From positions 1-64,000 of the forward strand of contig NZ_WGLO01000012.1 in NCBI RefSeq assembly GCF_016125515.1: DNA of 64,000 nt, given 5' to 3'. Origin of the DNA: Hyphomonas sp. Lineage in GTDB: Bacteria > Pseudomonadota > Alphaproteobacteria > Caulobacterales > Hyphomonadaceae. The notes below the pieces were generated by a model. The model was not told where the DNA came from, searched no databases, and saw nothing but the letters and a program-made list of their open reading frames with translations. The translations under genes were made by a program, and so were the position numbers. Position 1 is the stretch's first letter; every line of letters starts with the position of its first letter. This document shows, one piece after another, positions 1-10,571 of the stretch.

Positions 1-2
1 AG

Positions 3-53
3 AATAGCTCGGCGCAGAAGCCGAAATCGAAAAAGGAGAAGGCATCGTCTTGA
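3..53 (+). CDS. istB: IstB-like ATPase of an IS21-family element, C-terminal tail (cut by the window start)
   Basis: Only the last 16 codons are in the window, read in frame 3: NSSAQKPKSKKEKASS, then TGA. The two bases before them could complete a lysine, giving KNSSA, which resembles the FKNSSA stretch near the C-terminus of IstB helper ATPases of IS21 elements. The lysine-rich tail also fits. IstB assists the IstA transposase in target choice. The call rests on a short match but is supported by the IS21-like terminal repeats that follow. Confidence 0.6.
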   Translation, partial: NSSAQKPKSKKEKASS

Positions 54-137
54 CCCGCAAATGAAACTCGAAAGATAGTCTAAAGGCGGGTCAGTTCTCG
101 ATGGAAACCCCGGGTCAGTTCTCAGCAGAAATCAACA
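54..137 (+). mobile_element. right end of an IS21-family insertion sequence
   Basis: After the istB stop come two direct copies of GGGTCAGTTCTC (88-99 and 112-123), 24 bp apart. The element ends ...AATCAACA at 137, which on the other strand begins TGTTGATTTCTGCTGAGAAC. IS21 elements carry repeated transposase-binding sites in their ends and terminate in TG/CA, so both features match. The terminus lies inside the arsC reading frame. The left end and any target duplication are outside the window. Confidence 0.65.
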
Positions 138-518
138 GCCATCCTCCTTGAAGAGAGGCCCGGGCGGGAGCTTGTCGAGCAGGTTCATCACGGCCTCGCT
201 CGGGCGGCACAGGCGCACGCCTTTCGGGCTTGCCACGATGGGCCGGTTTACGAGGACAGGGTGCTCCAGCATGGCGTTGAGGATTGCCTCATCGCTGACG
301 CTCTCGTCCAGCAGGCCAAGGTCCTTCGCCGGAGATTTCGTTTCGCGCAGCGCCGTGCGCGGTGTAAGGCCTGCAGCCGCAAACAGCGCCAGAAGTTGAG
401 GCCGGGTCCAACCTTCCTTGAGATAGTCGATGACGACCGGCGTCTCTCCGCTCGCCTCGATGATGGCGAGAACATTGCGGGAGGTTCCGCAGTCAGGATT
501 GTGATGGATGACGATCAT
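132..518 (-). CDS. arsC: glutaredoxin-type arsenate reductase, 3' end replaced by IS21 terminus
   Basis: Reduces arsenate to arsenite with glutathione/glutaredoxin for export by the adjacent ArsB. The product has 128 residues. Cys10 sits in the NPDCGTSRN loop, and Arg58, Arg92 and Arg105 match the catalytic Cys12/Arg60/Arg94/Arg107 set of plasmid R773 ArsC with a constant offset of two. The start ATG at 516-518 overlaps the arsB stop (ATGA). Family members usually run about ten or more residues past KEDG. Here native sequence stops at base 138, and the IS terminus supplies a Cys codon and TGA. The catalytic core is intact, so the protein may still work. Confidence 0.9.
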   Translation of the reverse strand: MIVIHHNPDCGTSRNVLAIIEASGETPVVIDYLKEGWTRPQLLALFAAAGLTPRTALRETKSPAKDLGLLDESVSDEAILNAMLEHPVLVNRPIVASPKGVRLCRPSEAVMNLLDKLPPGPLFKEDGC

Positions 519-1561
519 GGCGTGGCCTCGCTGTTTGTGTCCGGATCTGGAAAGGCGTTCCGCGTGCGGTTTGCAAAGGCGACCAGCGAGAGCATGACCG
601 GCACCTCCACCAGCACCCCCACCACGGTCGCAAGCGCGGCTCCGGAATTCAGGCCGAACAGGCTGATCGCAACGGCCACAGCAAGCTCGAAAAAGTTCGA
701 TGTGCCGATCATGGCGCAGGGCGCGGCGATTTGGTGCGGCACTTTCCACGCCCACGCCGCTGCATAGGCTAGGGCAAAGATGGCGTAGGATTGGATCAGG
801 ATCGGCACCGCGATCAGCGCGATGATGAGGGGTTTGGCGATCAGGGTGTCACTCTGGAACCCGAAGAGCAGCACGACCGTTGCCAGTAAGCCGACAACCG
901 AGATCGGCTTGATCGTTCCCGTCAAGGAAGACACCGCCTCTGCGCCGCCGTGCCGCGTGAGCATGTTCCGTGTCACCACGCCGGCGATCAGCGGGATCAC
1001 CACATACAGCGCGACCGAAAGGAGCAGCGTCTCCCACGGGACAGCGATCTCTGTGACGCCGAGCAGGAAGGCCACGATCGGGGCGAAGGCGAACACCATG
1101 ATTGCATCATTCACGCTGACCTGAACCAGCGTGTAATTTGCGTCGCCTCGGGTGAGCTGGGACCAGACAAACACCATGGCCGTGCAGGGCGCCGCGCCCA
1201 GCAGGATCAGCCCTGCGATATAGCCTTCCGCGTCGGCGGGCGGGATGAAGTCGGCGAACACATAGCGAAAGAACAGGACGCCGAGCGCGGCCATGGTGAA
1301 CGGCTTGATCAGCCAGTTTACAACCAGCGTGATGATCAATCCCTTTGGCTTTTCGCCAACCCGCGACATGGCGGAGAAATCCACCCCGATCATCATCGGC
1401 CAGACCATTGCCCAGATCAGGATCGCGACAGCAAAATTGACATTGGCGTATTCGAGGCCCGCAAGCGCTTCGAAGACATCGGGAATAAGCAGACCCAGTC
1501 CTAGGCCTGCGAGAATACAAAGGCCGACCCAGACGGAGAGATATTTCTCAAAAATGCCCAT
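515..1561 (-). CDS. arsB: ACR3-type arsenite efflux permease
   Basis: Inner-membrane carrier that exports arsenite using the proton-motive force. It is 348 residues with about ten hydrophobic segments, the family's usual size. Visible signatures are [12 protein letters not shown] with the conserved substrate-binding Cys126, an ND pair near 151-152, and [12 protein letters not shown] near the C-terminus carrying the conserved Glu. It overlaps arsC by 4 bp and starts 13 bp after the porin gene, so arsR, porin, arsB and arsC read as one operon. Often named acr3 or arsB; it belongs to the ACR3 (BASS-related) family, not the R773 ArsB family. Confidence 0.93.
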   Translation of the reverse strand: MGIFEKYLSVWVGLCILAGLGLGLLIPDVFEALAGLEYANVNFAVAILIWAMVWPMMIGVDFSAMSRVGEKPKGLIITLVVNWLIKPFTMAALGVLFFRYVFADFIPPADAEGYIAGLILLGAAPCTAMVFVWSQLTRGDANYTLVQVSVNDAIMVFAFAPIVAFLLGVTEIAVPWETLLLSVALYVVIPLIAGVVTRNMLTRHGGAEAVSSLTGTIKPISVVGLLATVVLLFGFQSDTLIAKPLIIALIAVPILIQSYAIFALAYAAAWAWKVPHQIAAPCAMIGTSNFFELAVAVAISLFGLNSGAALATVVGVLVEVPVMLSLVAFANRTRNAFPDPDTNSEATP

Positions 1562-1573
1562 GAGCTGGTCTTT

Positions 1574-2965
1574 CTAGAAGGTGAACGTGAGTTGGGCATA
1601 TCCAAACAGCGTCCTGTTGCCCTCGGGCCCGCCGGGGACGGTTTTTGGATATGCGCCATAGACCAGGGCCGAGGTGCCGAGCTCCAGACGCAGGCTGTCG
1701 GGCACGACCCAATAGCGCGCCCGCGCGTCCAGCGCGTGCCCGATAAAACTGCCCGACTGTCCAGTTGGGTCCCGCAGTCGCGCAATGACCCAGCTGTCTG
1801 TCTCGGATGCCAGAGAGGCGGCGTGATACTGGAACCAGCCATCCCAGCGCTCACCCGGTGTCACCTGAAGGCGAAACCCAGGTGCGCTAAGGTTTGCTGG
1901 CGTTAGAGGACCATGGATCGAGGTGTTGTTCAGATCGGTGCGCCGACCGCCAAACAGGCGCTCATGCTGGTCGAAGGCGAGATCATCCGGATCCTCGTCG
2001 CCGCTGGCGTAATAGTATTCGAGAGAGAGGCGCGGCTGCCATGGTGCATCGAATGTGTAACCAAGCGCCGCAATCATCATGGCCGCGTCGACTTCGAGGC
2101 TTTGCGTATCTGCCGGGCTCGTGCTGGCATAGCGCGTTCCCTTCCGCAGGGCGGCTTCGAGGTCAATGTCCCATTGACCTACTTGTGGCTTGCGATAGAG
2201 CCGGAAGCCGGGCGCGATATAGGAGCGATCCGGAGTCTGGAAGTCTTCTGTGTCTTCTTCTTCGAGGCCATAGACGAATACTTCGCCCCAGAGGTCCGGA
2301 ACCGCTCCCGGCAGGATGTCGGCGCGGCGATAATGGACGCCCCAGATGCGGCGGCCCCACTGTTCCTCATCGCCTGACAGCCGGTTGTCGTCCAGCTCCG
2401 GGCGTGAGTTCGGGAAACGGGCCGTGGGCACGACATAGATGAGGTGCAGTTCATCACCCCGGTCCGCCTCGCTGATGAAATGTGCGCCGGTATAGCTGCG
2501 AATGACATTGGCGTATTCGACCCGTTCGATCTGGCGCTTCGAGCCGATGGACACCGTCTGGCGACCAAGAATGAGCTGGCCATTGGCGTTGCCTCCTAGC
2601 AAGCCGGGCAGGTCGTCAAACCGGGCGTAAAGCTGGAGGACATCGAGCGGATTGGTGAAGCTGCTCGAAAGTGGCGTGCCGACATCGCCAAGATAAGTCC
2701 GGCTATCCTGAAGTTCGACGCCAAAGGAAACGGGTCCAGTATCAGCTTCGGCGAGCAGGAGCGTGCGGATCAATAAAAGCTGATCACTGTCTGCACGGCC
2801 TGCACGGAACTGACCGTCAAGGCTTTCATAGCGCACGCGCGTCTCGCCCTTAAGCGTCAGCCAGTCGGGCGCCTTCACGTCCGACTCAAGCCGGAACGGT
2901 TCCTCAGCGCCTGCGGAAGCGGCGCAGACGCAGAACAAGAGCGAGGCTATCAGAACAGGTTTCAT
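1574..2965 (-). CDS. outer-membrane beta-barrel protein, alginate-export (AlgE-like) family, in the ars operon
   Basis: 463 residues with a Sec signal peptide (MKPVLIASLLFCVCAASAGA) and a predicted barrel of alternating polar/hydrophobic strands. It ends in LTFTF, the C-terminal aromatic signal read by the Bam complex. The N-terminal region (LTLKGETRVRYESLDGQFR) resembles alginate_exp-domain porins. The ATG at 2965 is preceded by GGGGAG, which decides the start over an upstream in-frame codon. It lies between arsR and arsB, so it may let arsenic species cross the outer membrane. That role is inferred from position only; substrate unknown. Confidence 0.8.
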   Translation of the reverse strand: MKPVLIASLLFCVCAASAGAEEPFRLESDVKAPDWLTLKGETRVRYESLDGQFRAGRADSDQLLLIRTLLLAEADTGPVSFGVELQDSRTYLGDVGTPLSSSFTNPLDVLQLYARFDDLPGLLGGNANGQLILGRQTVSIGSKRQIERVEYANVIRSYTGAHFISEADRGDELHLIYVVPTARFPNSRPELDDNRLSGDEEQWGRRIWGVHYRRADILPGAVPDLWGEVFVYGLEEEDTEDFQTPDRSYIAPGFRLYRKPQVGQWDIDLEAALRKGTRYASTSPADTQSLEVDAAMMIAALGYTFDAPWQPRLSLEYYYASGDEDPDDLAFDQHERLFGGRRTDLNNTSIHGPLTPANLSAPGFRLQVTPGERWDGWFQYHAASLASETDSWVIARLRDPTGQSGSFIGHALDARARYWVVPDSLRLELGTSALVYGAYPKTVPGGPEGNRTLFGYAQLTFTF

Positions 2966-3028
2966 CGCATCTCCCCACCGCGAGGTAGACGCGGTCACGT
3001 GTTCCTAGGGGAGTGCGCGGATTATTTC

Positions 3029-3046
3029 AACATTCTATCGAATATT
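3029..3046. promoter_or_regulatory. imperfect palindrome between arsR and the porin gene, candidate ArsR operator
   Basis: On the coding (minus) strand the sequence is AATATTC-GATA-GAATGTT: 7-bp arms with one mismatch and a 4-bp centre. ArsR/SmtB regulators bind AT-rich imperfect inverted repeats of this kind. The site sits just after the arsR stop and 64 bp before the porin start, so it could drive or repress the structural genes separately from arsR. No supporting -35/-10 pair is convincing. Confidence 0.35.
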
Positions 3047-3049
3047 GAT

Positions 3050-3400
3050 CTAACAGGACACTTTTGAGAGGCCCGCAAGCGGCGCGCAGACCTCCGGATG
3101 ACCGTTGCAGCAGGTCTCGACCAGCATGGAGAGCAGGCTGTTCACCGCCTCGATTTCGGCCCGGTAGATCATGCGCCGCCCATCGCGTTCGACACTGACG
3201 AGACCGGAATTGACCAGAATGCCGAGGTGACCGGACAGCTTGTTCGGCGCGAGTTCAAGCTGCTCGGCAATTGCCCCGGCCTGAAGACCTTCCTGTCCCG
3301 CCTGCATCAAGGCGCGAAATGCCAGGAGCCGCGTTTCCTGCGACAGGGCGGAGAGTTGTTTCAGGGTTTCGGTCAGTTCGGTCAAAGCTATGTTTTCCAA
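3050..3400 (-). CDS. arsR: ArsR/SmtB-family arsenic-responsive repressor
   Basis: A winged-helix repressor, about 116 residues from the TTG at 3400. The body (ALSQETRLLAFRALM, then APNKLSGHLGILVNSGLVSVERDGRRMIYR) is a typical ArsR DNA-binding domain. The C-terminal VETCCNGHPEVC holds three cysteines suited to arsenite binding, the type in which the As(III) site lies outside the recognition helix. The start is unsure: in-frame TTG codons at 3445, 3400 and just downstream are all possible, and no ATG occurs before the conserved domain. First gene of the arsR-porin-arsB-arsC operon. Confidence 0.88.
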   Translation of the reverse strand: MENIALTELTETLKQLSALSQETRLLAFRALMQAGQEGLQAGAIAEQLELAPNKLSGHLGILVNSGLVSVERDGRRMIYRAEIEAVNSLLSMLVETCCNGHPEVCAPLAGLSKVSC

Positions 3401-3460
3401 CTTGGCACTATGCAGCAATATCGGCGGACAATGCGCGAACGACAAGCTACGTCGAGTCTT

Positions 3461-4720
3461 TCACCCCACCCTCGGATCAGCTGCATAGACCGCCATGCTC
3501 TCCGGGATGATATTCGGCTTGCGGCTTTCGCCGGCAGCCCAGGCGTCGATCATGTAGGCCCATTCCTGCATCATGTGGCGGCGCTGGTCGGCATATTCCG
3601 CTTTGTTGTAGACCCCACGCGAAGAACGCCGGTCCTCATGGGCAAGGCTCTTCTCGATCCAGTCGCGATTAAAGCCAAGCTCATTGAGCAGCGTCGATCC
3701 GGTACGCCGCAGGTCGTGAACCGTGAACGGCTCCAGCGGCAGCTCCATTTCGCTCGCCAGCTTATGAGCGCTGTCGGTGATCCGGTTGAAGGTCGCGTTA
3801 GAGATCGGGCGGAACGTGTCGTAGCGCGACGGGAAGACGTATTTCGATCCGCCTGCGCAGGTTTTCAGCGCCACCAGAATATCGAGCGCTTGGTTCGACA
3901 GATAGACATTGTGATCAAGGCCCGTCTTCATCCGCTTCTTTGGGATGGTCCAGACCGCGTCCTGAAAGCTGACTTCATCCCAGGTCGCATGGGCGACCTC
4001 GGTCTTGCGCTTCATCGTCAGCAGGATGAATTTCACGCCGAGCTTCAGCGTCGGATTGGCGGTGATGTCTTCGAGAACGCGATAGAGAACCCGGATCTCG
4101 AGCGGCGTCAGCGAGCGGTCGCGGGGGCGGACACGTGCGATCGAACGAGGATCGACCTCTTCGGCGGGATTCTCGACGCGAATGCCGTGCAAATTGGCGA
4201 AGGCGTAGATGAGCTTGATGAACTCACGGGCGTGGAGCGCCGTTGAAGGCGCGCCCCGCTTCTTGATCCTATCGCAGAGCTGACGGACGTCCTCGCTCGT
4301 CACTTCGCGCAAGGTGTAATTGCCCAGCGCCGGGATCAGGTCACGGTCTACAATGTGACGACGCATGTCGCGGGTCGAATCCGACATCTCGCCCTCAGCG
4401 AGCCAGCGCTGAGCAAGCTCCCCGAATGTCCCTTCGGATGTCGCCTTGGCCTTGGCCCGTTTCTTTTCCTTGGCAGGTGAGACACCCTCATCCACGAGCT
4501 TCTTCGCATCGATCAGCTTCTCGCGGGCAGCCGCCAGCGTGATCCCATACTTGCCATAACGCCCGATGGTCAGCGTCTCGCGGCGCCCGTTCACACGGTA
4601 ATCGTAGCGAAAGGTCTTGGTGCCCGTCGGGGCGACCGACACATAGAGACCGTCCCTGTCTGCTACCTTGAAAGGTTTATCCTTTGGTTTCAATGACTTG
4701 ATTGCGATATCGGTCAGCAC
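3461..4720 (-). CDS. int: P4-type tyrosine integrase of the guaA-associated genomic island
   Basis: Site-specific recombinase, 419 residues, with an N-terminal DUF4102 arm-binding domain (LTDIAIKSLKPKDKPFK), a SAM-like core-binding domain and a C-terminal catalytic domain. Visible catalytic residues are Arg238 (TMKRKTE), His335 and Arg338 (HDLRRT), His361 and the probable nucleophile Tyr371 (GVYNKAEY). The GTG at 4720 is chosen because AAGGAGG lies 6-7 bases upstream; an in-frame ATG at 4738 reads through that Shine-Dalgarno sequence. The gene lies just downstream of the guaA 3' end and is transcribed in the same direction, the usual arrangement for elements integrated there. Confidence 0.92.
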   Translation of the reverse strand: MLTDIAIKSLKPKDKPFKVADRDGLYVSVAPTGTKTFRYDYRVNGRRETLTIGRYGKYGITLAAAREKLIDAKKLVDEGVSPAKEKKRAKAKATSEGTFGELAQRWLAEGEMSDSTRDMRRHIVDRDLIPALGNYTLREVTSEDVRQLCDRIKKRGAPSTALHAREFIKLIYAFANLHGIRVENPAEEVDPRSIARVRPRDRSLTPLEIRVLYRVLEDITANPTLKLGVKFILLTMKRKTEVAHATWDEVSFQDAVWTIPKKRMKTGLDHNVYLSNQALDILVALKTCAGGSKYVFPSRYDTFRPISNATFNRITDSAHKLASEMELPLEPFTVHDLRRTGSTLLNELGFNRDWIEKSLAHEDRRSSRGVYNKAEYADQRRHMMQEWAYMIDAWAAGESRKPNIIPESMAVYAADPRVG

Positions 4721-4744
4721 AGAGCGCCTCCTTCCCATACATTT

Positions 4745-4900
4745 TACCGTCAGGCCAAAATGGCCGGTTTTCGACAATGAAACGCTTGTTTTTCAATGCG
4801 TTACGTCGAAAAAATACCGTCAGGCCGCCAAAATGGGCTGACGGTATTTTGACTTTAGGCAGGAAGAGGCAATTTGTATACCGTCAGGCGATACCGTCAG
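4745..4900. repeat. array of TACCGTCAG(GC) repeats upstream of the integrase
   Basis: TACCGTCAGGC(C) occurs in direct orientation at 4745-4756, 4815-4826 and 4879-4889, with a shorter TACCGTCAG at 4892-4900. One inverted copy (CTGACGGTA) is at 4838-4846. The copy at 4811-4823 and the inverted copy at 4838-4850 form a perfect 13-bp inverted repeat (AAAATACCGTCAG) with a 14-base centre. Position between int and the presumed attachment site suggests arm-type Int/Xis binding sites or an operator for int. Confidence 0.7.
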
Positions 4901-5035
4901 AATGTTCCGTTGGGCTGCGATAGAAGGCGATAAATAGCGAACGATAATCGGTATCAGGCCATTGTTTTTGTTGGTTTTAATGATCGCCCGCGATAGCCCG
5001 CGAGAGACGTGGAATCATTCCCATTCGATCGTGCC
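4901..5035. other. presumed attachment-site junction at the guaA 3' end
   Basis: The last codons of guaA (...TIEWE, stop) on the minus strand read CGAATGGGAATGA, at about 5015-5027. The 3' end of guaA is a known integration hotspot for islands whose tyrosine integrases recognise this stretch. An integrase and repeat array directly downstream fit that pattern. No second copy of the core occurs in the window, because the island runs off the left edge. The rest of 4901-5014 is AT-richer than its surroundings and holds no gene I can support. Confidence 0.5.
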
Positions 5036-6577
5036 GGGTGGCTTTGACGTGATGTCGTAGACGACACGGTTGACGCCTTTAACCTCGTTGATGATGCGCG
5101 TGGCGACGCGGCCGAGGAAAGCGTGGTCATAGGGATAGTAATCAGCCGTCATGCCATCGACGCTCGTGACCGCGCGCAGGGCTAGAACGGACTCATATGT
5201 CCGCACGTCCCCCATCACACCGACTGTGTTGACGGGCAGCAGAACGCTGAACGCCTGCCAGATCTCGTCGTAGAGACCGGCTTTCCGGATCTCTTCGATA
5301 TAGATCGCGTCCGCCTTGCGCAGCGTGTCGGCTTTCTCGCGCGTGATCGCGCCCGGAATACGGATCGCGAGGCCGGGCCCCGGGAACGGGTGACGGCCGA
5401 CGAATGCCTCCGGCAATCCGAGTTCCCGGCCCAGCGCGCGCACTTCGTCCTTGAACAGTTCGCGCAGAGGTTCGACCAGCTTCATCTTCATGCGCGCTGG
5501 CAGGCCGCCCACATTGTGGTGGCTCTTGATGGTCATGCTCGGGCCACCGCTCACCGAGACGCTTTCAATGACGTCCGGATAGAGCGTGCCCTGCGCCAGG
5601 AAATCCGCGCCGCCGATCTTCTTCGCCTCTTCGTCAAACACGTCGATGAACAGGCCGCCGATGATCTTGCGCTTGGCCTCGGGGTCCGTGACGCCGTCCA
5701 GCTTGCCCAGGAACAACTCGGACGCGTCCACATGGACCAGCGGGATGTTGTAATGCTCGCGGAACAGGCTCACGACCTGTTCGCTTTCACCGGCGCGCAT
5801 CAGGCCGTGGTCAACGTAGACGCAGGTCAACTGGTCGCCGATCGCTTCGTGGATCAGCACAGCGGCCACCGAGGAATCAACGCCGCCCGACAGACCGCAG
5901 ATCACGCGGCCCTTGCCGACCTGCACGCGGATCTTGTCGACGGCTTCTGCACGGTAGGCCGCCATCGTCCAGTCACCCTTGAGGCCCGCGACACCATGAA
6001 TGAAGTTGCGCAGGATCTTTGCACCGTGGGTCGTGTGCACGACTTCCGGGTGGAACTGCGTGCCGTAGAAGCGCCGCTCGGGATCTGCGATCACGGCGAA
6101 CGGGGCGCCGGGCGATTTGGCGATGACGCCGAAGCCGGGCGCCATTTCAGCGACGTGGTCGCCATGGCTCATCCAGACCTGCTCGTGATTGCCGCCTTCA
6201 AACAGGCCGTCGAGGAATGGATCCTTCACAACAGGCTCGATGAATGCCCGGCCGAATTCACGGCTGGTGTCACCTTCGATCCGGCCGCCGAGCTGGTGCA
6301 TCATCACCTGCTGACCGTAGCAGATGCCGAGCACCGGGATGCCGGCCTCGAAGATCGCCATGTCGGCCATAGGGGCATCATCCCAATACACGCTGGATGG
6401 ACCACCCGACAGGATGATCGCCTTCGGGCCGTAGGCCTTCAGGAATGCGGCGTCCGCCTTGTTATACGGATGGATTTCGCAATAGACGCCGCTTTCGCGC
6501 AGGCGCCGTGCGATCAGCTGGGTCACCTGGCTGCCGAAATCGACGATCAGGACGCGTTCGTGGCTTGCTTGAGTCAT
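5015..6577 (-). CDS. guaA: GMP synthase (glutamine-hydrolysing)
   Basis: Converts XMP to GMP with ATP and glutamine, the last step of guanine nucleotide synthesis. 520 residues. The N-terminal class I amidotransferase has Cys86 (GICYGQQ) and His176/Glu178 (FHPEVV). The PP-loop SGGVDSSV is at about 230-237, and the C-terminal dimerisation domain ends in the conserved TIEWE. The ATG at 6577 starts the conserved [17 protein letters not shown]; longer in-frame extensions overlap rsmB and lack family similarity. The other GMP-pathway gene, guaB, is 2.4 kb away on the same strand. Confidence 0.97.
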   Translation of the reverse strand: MTQASHERVLIVDFGSQVTQLIARRLRESGVYCEIHPYNKADAAFLKAYGPKAIILSGGPSSVYWDDAPMADMAIFEAGIPVLGICYGQQVMMHQLGGRIEGDTSREFGRAFIEPVVKDPFLDGLFEGGNHEQVWMSHGDHVAEMAPGFGVIAKSPGAPFAVIADPERRFYGTQFHPEVVHTTHGAKILRNFIHGVAGLKGDWTMAAYRAEAVDKIRVQVGKGRVICGLSGGVDSSVAAVLIHEAIGDQLTCVYVDHGLMRAGESEQVVSLFREHYNIPLVHVDASELFLGKLDGVTDPEAKRKIIGGLFIDVFDEEAKKIGGADFLAQGTLYPDVIESVSVSGGPSMTIKSHHNVGGLPARMKMKLVEPLRELFKDEVRALGRELGLPEAFVGRHPFPGPGLAIRIPGAITREKADTLRKADAIYIEEIRKAGLYDEIWQAFSVLLPVNTVGVMGDVRTYESVLALRAVTSVDGMTADYYPYDHAFLGRVATRIINEVKGVNRVVYDITSKPPGTIEWE

Positions 6578-6617
6578 GCGGCGCCTTAGCCCGGCGCAGC
6601 GGATTCGTCCATATGGA

Positions 6618-7925
6618 TCAGACGCGGCGTTCCAGAAGCGCAAAAAAGAAGCCGTCGGTGCCGGCGCGGCGCGGGGTGAGCCGTACGCTGCCTGTCGGCC
6701 CGCGGAACTTGCGGACAACGCTGGCACCATGCGCTGTAAGCGCGCCTGATGCGACGGCGGCTTCGGCGGCGTCACGCTCGACGAATTCCGGCGCCCCCGC
6801 CAGGAACTCCGCCACGCGGTCCTCGTCCTCTTCGATCAGGAAGCTGCACGTCGCGTAGAGCAGTCTGCCGCCTGGCTTCACGTAGGTTGAGGCCGCCTGC
6901 AGGATCTCCCGCTGGTCCTGGATGCGTTTCTCGAGCTGGGCAGGCTTGATGCGCCATTTCGAATCCGGCCGGCGGCGCCAGGTGCCGGTGCCGGTGCACG
7001 GCGCATCGACGAACACGAGATCCATCTGGCCGACCAGTGGTTCAAGGCTGTTGCCCTCGCTGGGATGGACCAATTGCACATTGTGGGCGCCGGAACGCTT
7101 CAGGCGCGGAATGAGCGCCGACAGCCGCTTTCCGTCGATGTCATAGGCATGGATCTGACCCTTGCCCTCCATCTGCGCGGCCAGGGCCAGCGTCTTGCCA
7201 CCGCCGCCGGCGCAATAATCCATGACCTGTTCGTCGGGCCTGGCATTCGCCGCCGCAGCCGCGATCTGGCTGCCGGCATCCTGAACTTCGACCCAACCCC
7301 TGGAGAAAGCCGGGATGCCCTCGATGCTGTCCTCGCGCATCGTCGGGTCGCGCGCCGGAATGTGGTATGCATTCACCAGCAGCTTCGAGGGTTCGGCTTT
7401 CACCGACTTCAGCGGCAGCGCAGCCTTCTCGGCATCAGACTTGAGTGTGTTGACGCGCAGGTCGACGTCCGCCCGCACAGCCATGGCCTGCGCCTCGATC
7501 ACCATGTCCGGGCCGAACACGCGCTGCATGTAGGGCGTCATCCATTCGGGATAGTCGCCCTGCGCGTGCAGCGGAGCGGCCGGATCCGGCGCCATGATGA
7601 GACGGCTGCGCTCGTCATTGGTCAGCGGCGTGGGCCCATGGTCGTCGTAGCAGGCCTGCTCGATATCCCGGGCGTTCCAACCCCAGGCGATGCTGAGCGT
7701 GCCAAGCACGAGCGCCCGGGCGTCGCCATGGCCCATATGGTGGGCCGCCGAATTGCGCCGCCGCAACGCATCAAGAACCAGTCCAGATACCCAGGCCCGG
7801 TCAGTGGACCCGGCATAGCGCGCCCGCTTGCCCCAGTCGCGCATGGCGACCTTGATCGGCTGGTGCCGCTCCAGCACGTCGCGCAGCACGTCTATTGCTG
7901 CGCTGATCCGGCCGCCATTACGCAT
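6618..7925 (-). CDS. RsmB/NOP2-family RNA (cytosine-5) methyltransferase
   Basis: 435 residues. SAM motif I is [15 protein letters not shown]. The two cysteines of m5C methyltransferases are both present: Cys310 in [15 protein letters not shown] and Cys360 in ATCSFL. The C-terminal [10 protein letters not shown] is typical of the family. The N-terminal part resembles the NusB/RsmB-like helical region. Probable target is 16S rRNA (RsmB-like), but RsmF-like or tRNA targets cannot be excluded. It starts just upstream of guaA with a 40-bp gap, so the two may be co-transcribed. Confidence 0.88.
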   Translation of the reverse strand: MRNGGRISAAIDVLRDVLERHQPIKVAMRDWGKRARYAGSTDRAWVSGLVLDALRRRNSAAHHMGHGDARALVLGTLSIAWGWNARDIEQACYDDHGPTPLTNDERSRLIMAPDPAAPLHAQGDYPEWMTPYMQRVFGPDMVIEAQAMAVRADVDLRVNTLKSDAEKAALPLKSVKAEPSKLLVNAYHIPARDPTMREDSIEGIPAFSRGWVEVQDAGSQIAAAAANARPDEQVMDYCAGGGGKTLALAAQMEGKGQIHAYDIDGKRLSALIPRLKRSGAHNVQLVHPSEGNSLEPLVGQMDLVFVDAPCTGTGTWRRRPDSKWRIKPAQLEKRIQDQREILQAASTYVKPGGRLLYATCSFLIEEDEDRVAEFLAGAPEFVERDAAEAAVASGALTAHGASVVRKFRGPTGSVRLTPRRAGTDGFFFALLERRV

Positions 7926-8045
7926 GGAAAGTCCTCAATCCTGTTTCTGCGCACGCCTTAGCCTCGCCGGGCGCGCAATGAAACCGTTGGACACTGCATT
8001 ATTCAAACTCTTACGATGCGCGGGCACACGCACTGAGGCCGCGCC

Positions 8046-8348
8046 ATGACCGCTTATATCGTCGCCAGAATCACGATCACGGATCCCGCAACCTACAGCG
8101 TTTACGGTGCCGGCTTCATGGAGATCTTCAGCCGCTATGGCGGCAAACTCCTCGCGGTCGACGAGGCGCCCGAGATCATCGAGGGCGAATGGCCCTGCAC
8201 ACGCACCGTGCTGCTCGAGTTCCCGGACAGGGACGTGATGCGCGAATGGTACACCTCGCCGGACTACCAGGCCCTTGCGCAGCACCGTTTCGCGGCCTCC
8301 ACGGCGAATATCGTGCTGCTCAGCGGCTTCAATCCACCTTCTGCTTAA
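8046..8348 (+). CDS. DUF1330 family protein
   Basis: 100-residue dimeric alpha+beta barrel protein. MTAYIVARITITDPATYSVY and LLEFPDRDVMREWYTSPDYQ are hallmark DUF1330 stretches. Family members are small cytosolic proteins whose function is not established. The gene is divergent from the RsmB-like gene (120 bp apart) and is followed after 8 bp by the GNAT gene, with which it probably forms a two-gene operon. Confidence 0.88.
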   Translation: MTAYIVARITITDPATYSVYGAGFMEIFSRYGGKLLAVDEAPEIIEGEWPCTRTVLLEFPDRDVMREWYTSPDYQALAQHRFAASTANIVLLSGFNPPSA

Positions 8349-8356
8349 GGCGTCCC

Positions 8357-10443
<2,087 letters not shown>

Positions 10444-10493
10444 TCGCGCTGGCTTGTGAAGCCCCTTCCCCAGCACGTCTCTGCAGAGCTGCT

Positions 10494-10522
10494 TTGACAG
10501 CCCGCACGACGCAATCGATACA
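10494..10522 (+). promoter_or_regulatory. sigma-70-type promoter for the dioxygenase-like gene
   Basis: A perfect -35 box TTGACA (10494-10499) is followed after 17 bp by GATACA (10517-10522). It sits about 50 bp before the SD-supported start codon. This also argues against beginning the gene at the TTG inside the -35 box. Confidence 0.5.
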
Positions 10523-10571
10523 GGGAAAAATTGTTACATCTGCAACCATCGCACTCTGGGGAGGAGTTTTG

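Noticed and set aside
4702-4923. 73-codon plus-strand frame in the repeat region upstream of int
   Set aside because: Overlaps the int start and the TACCGTCAG array, lacks a ribosome site and resembles nothing; considered as an excisionase and dropped.
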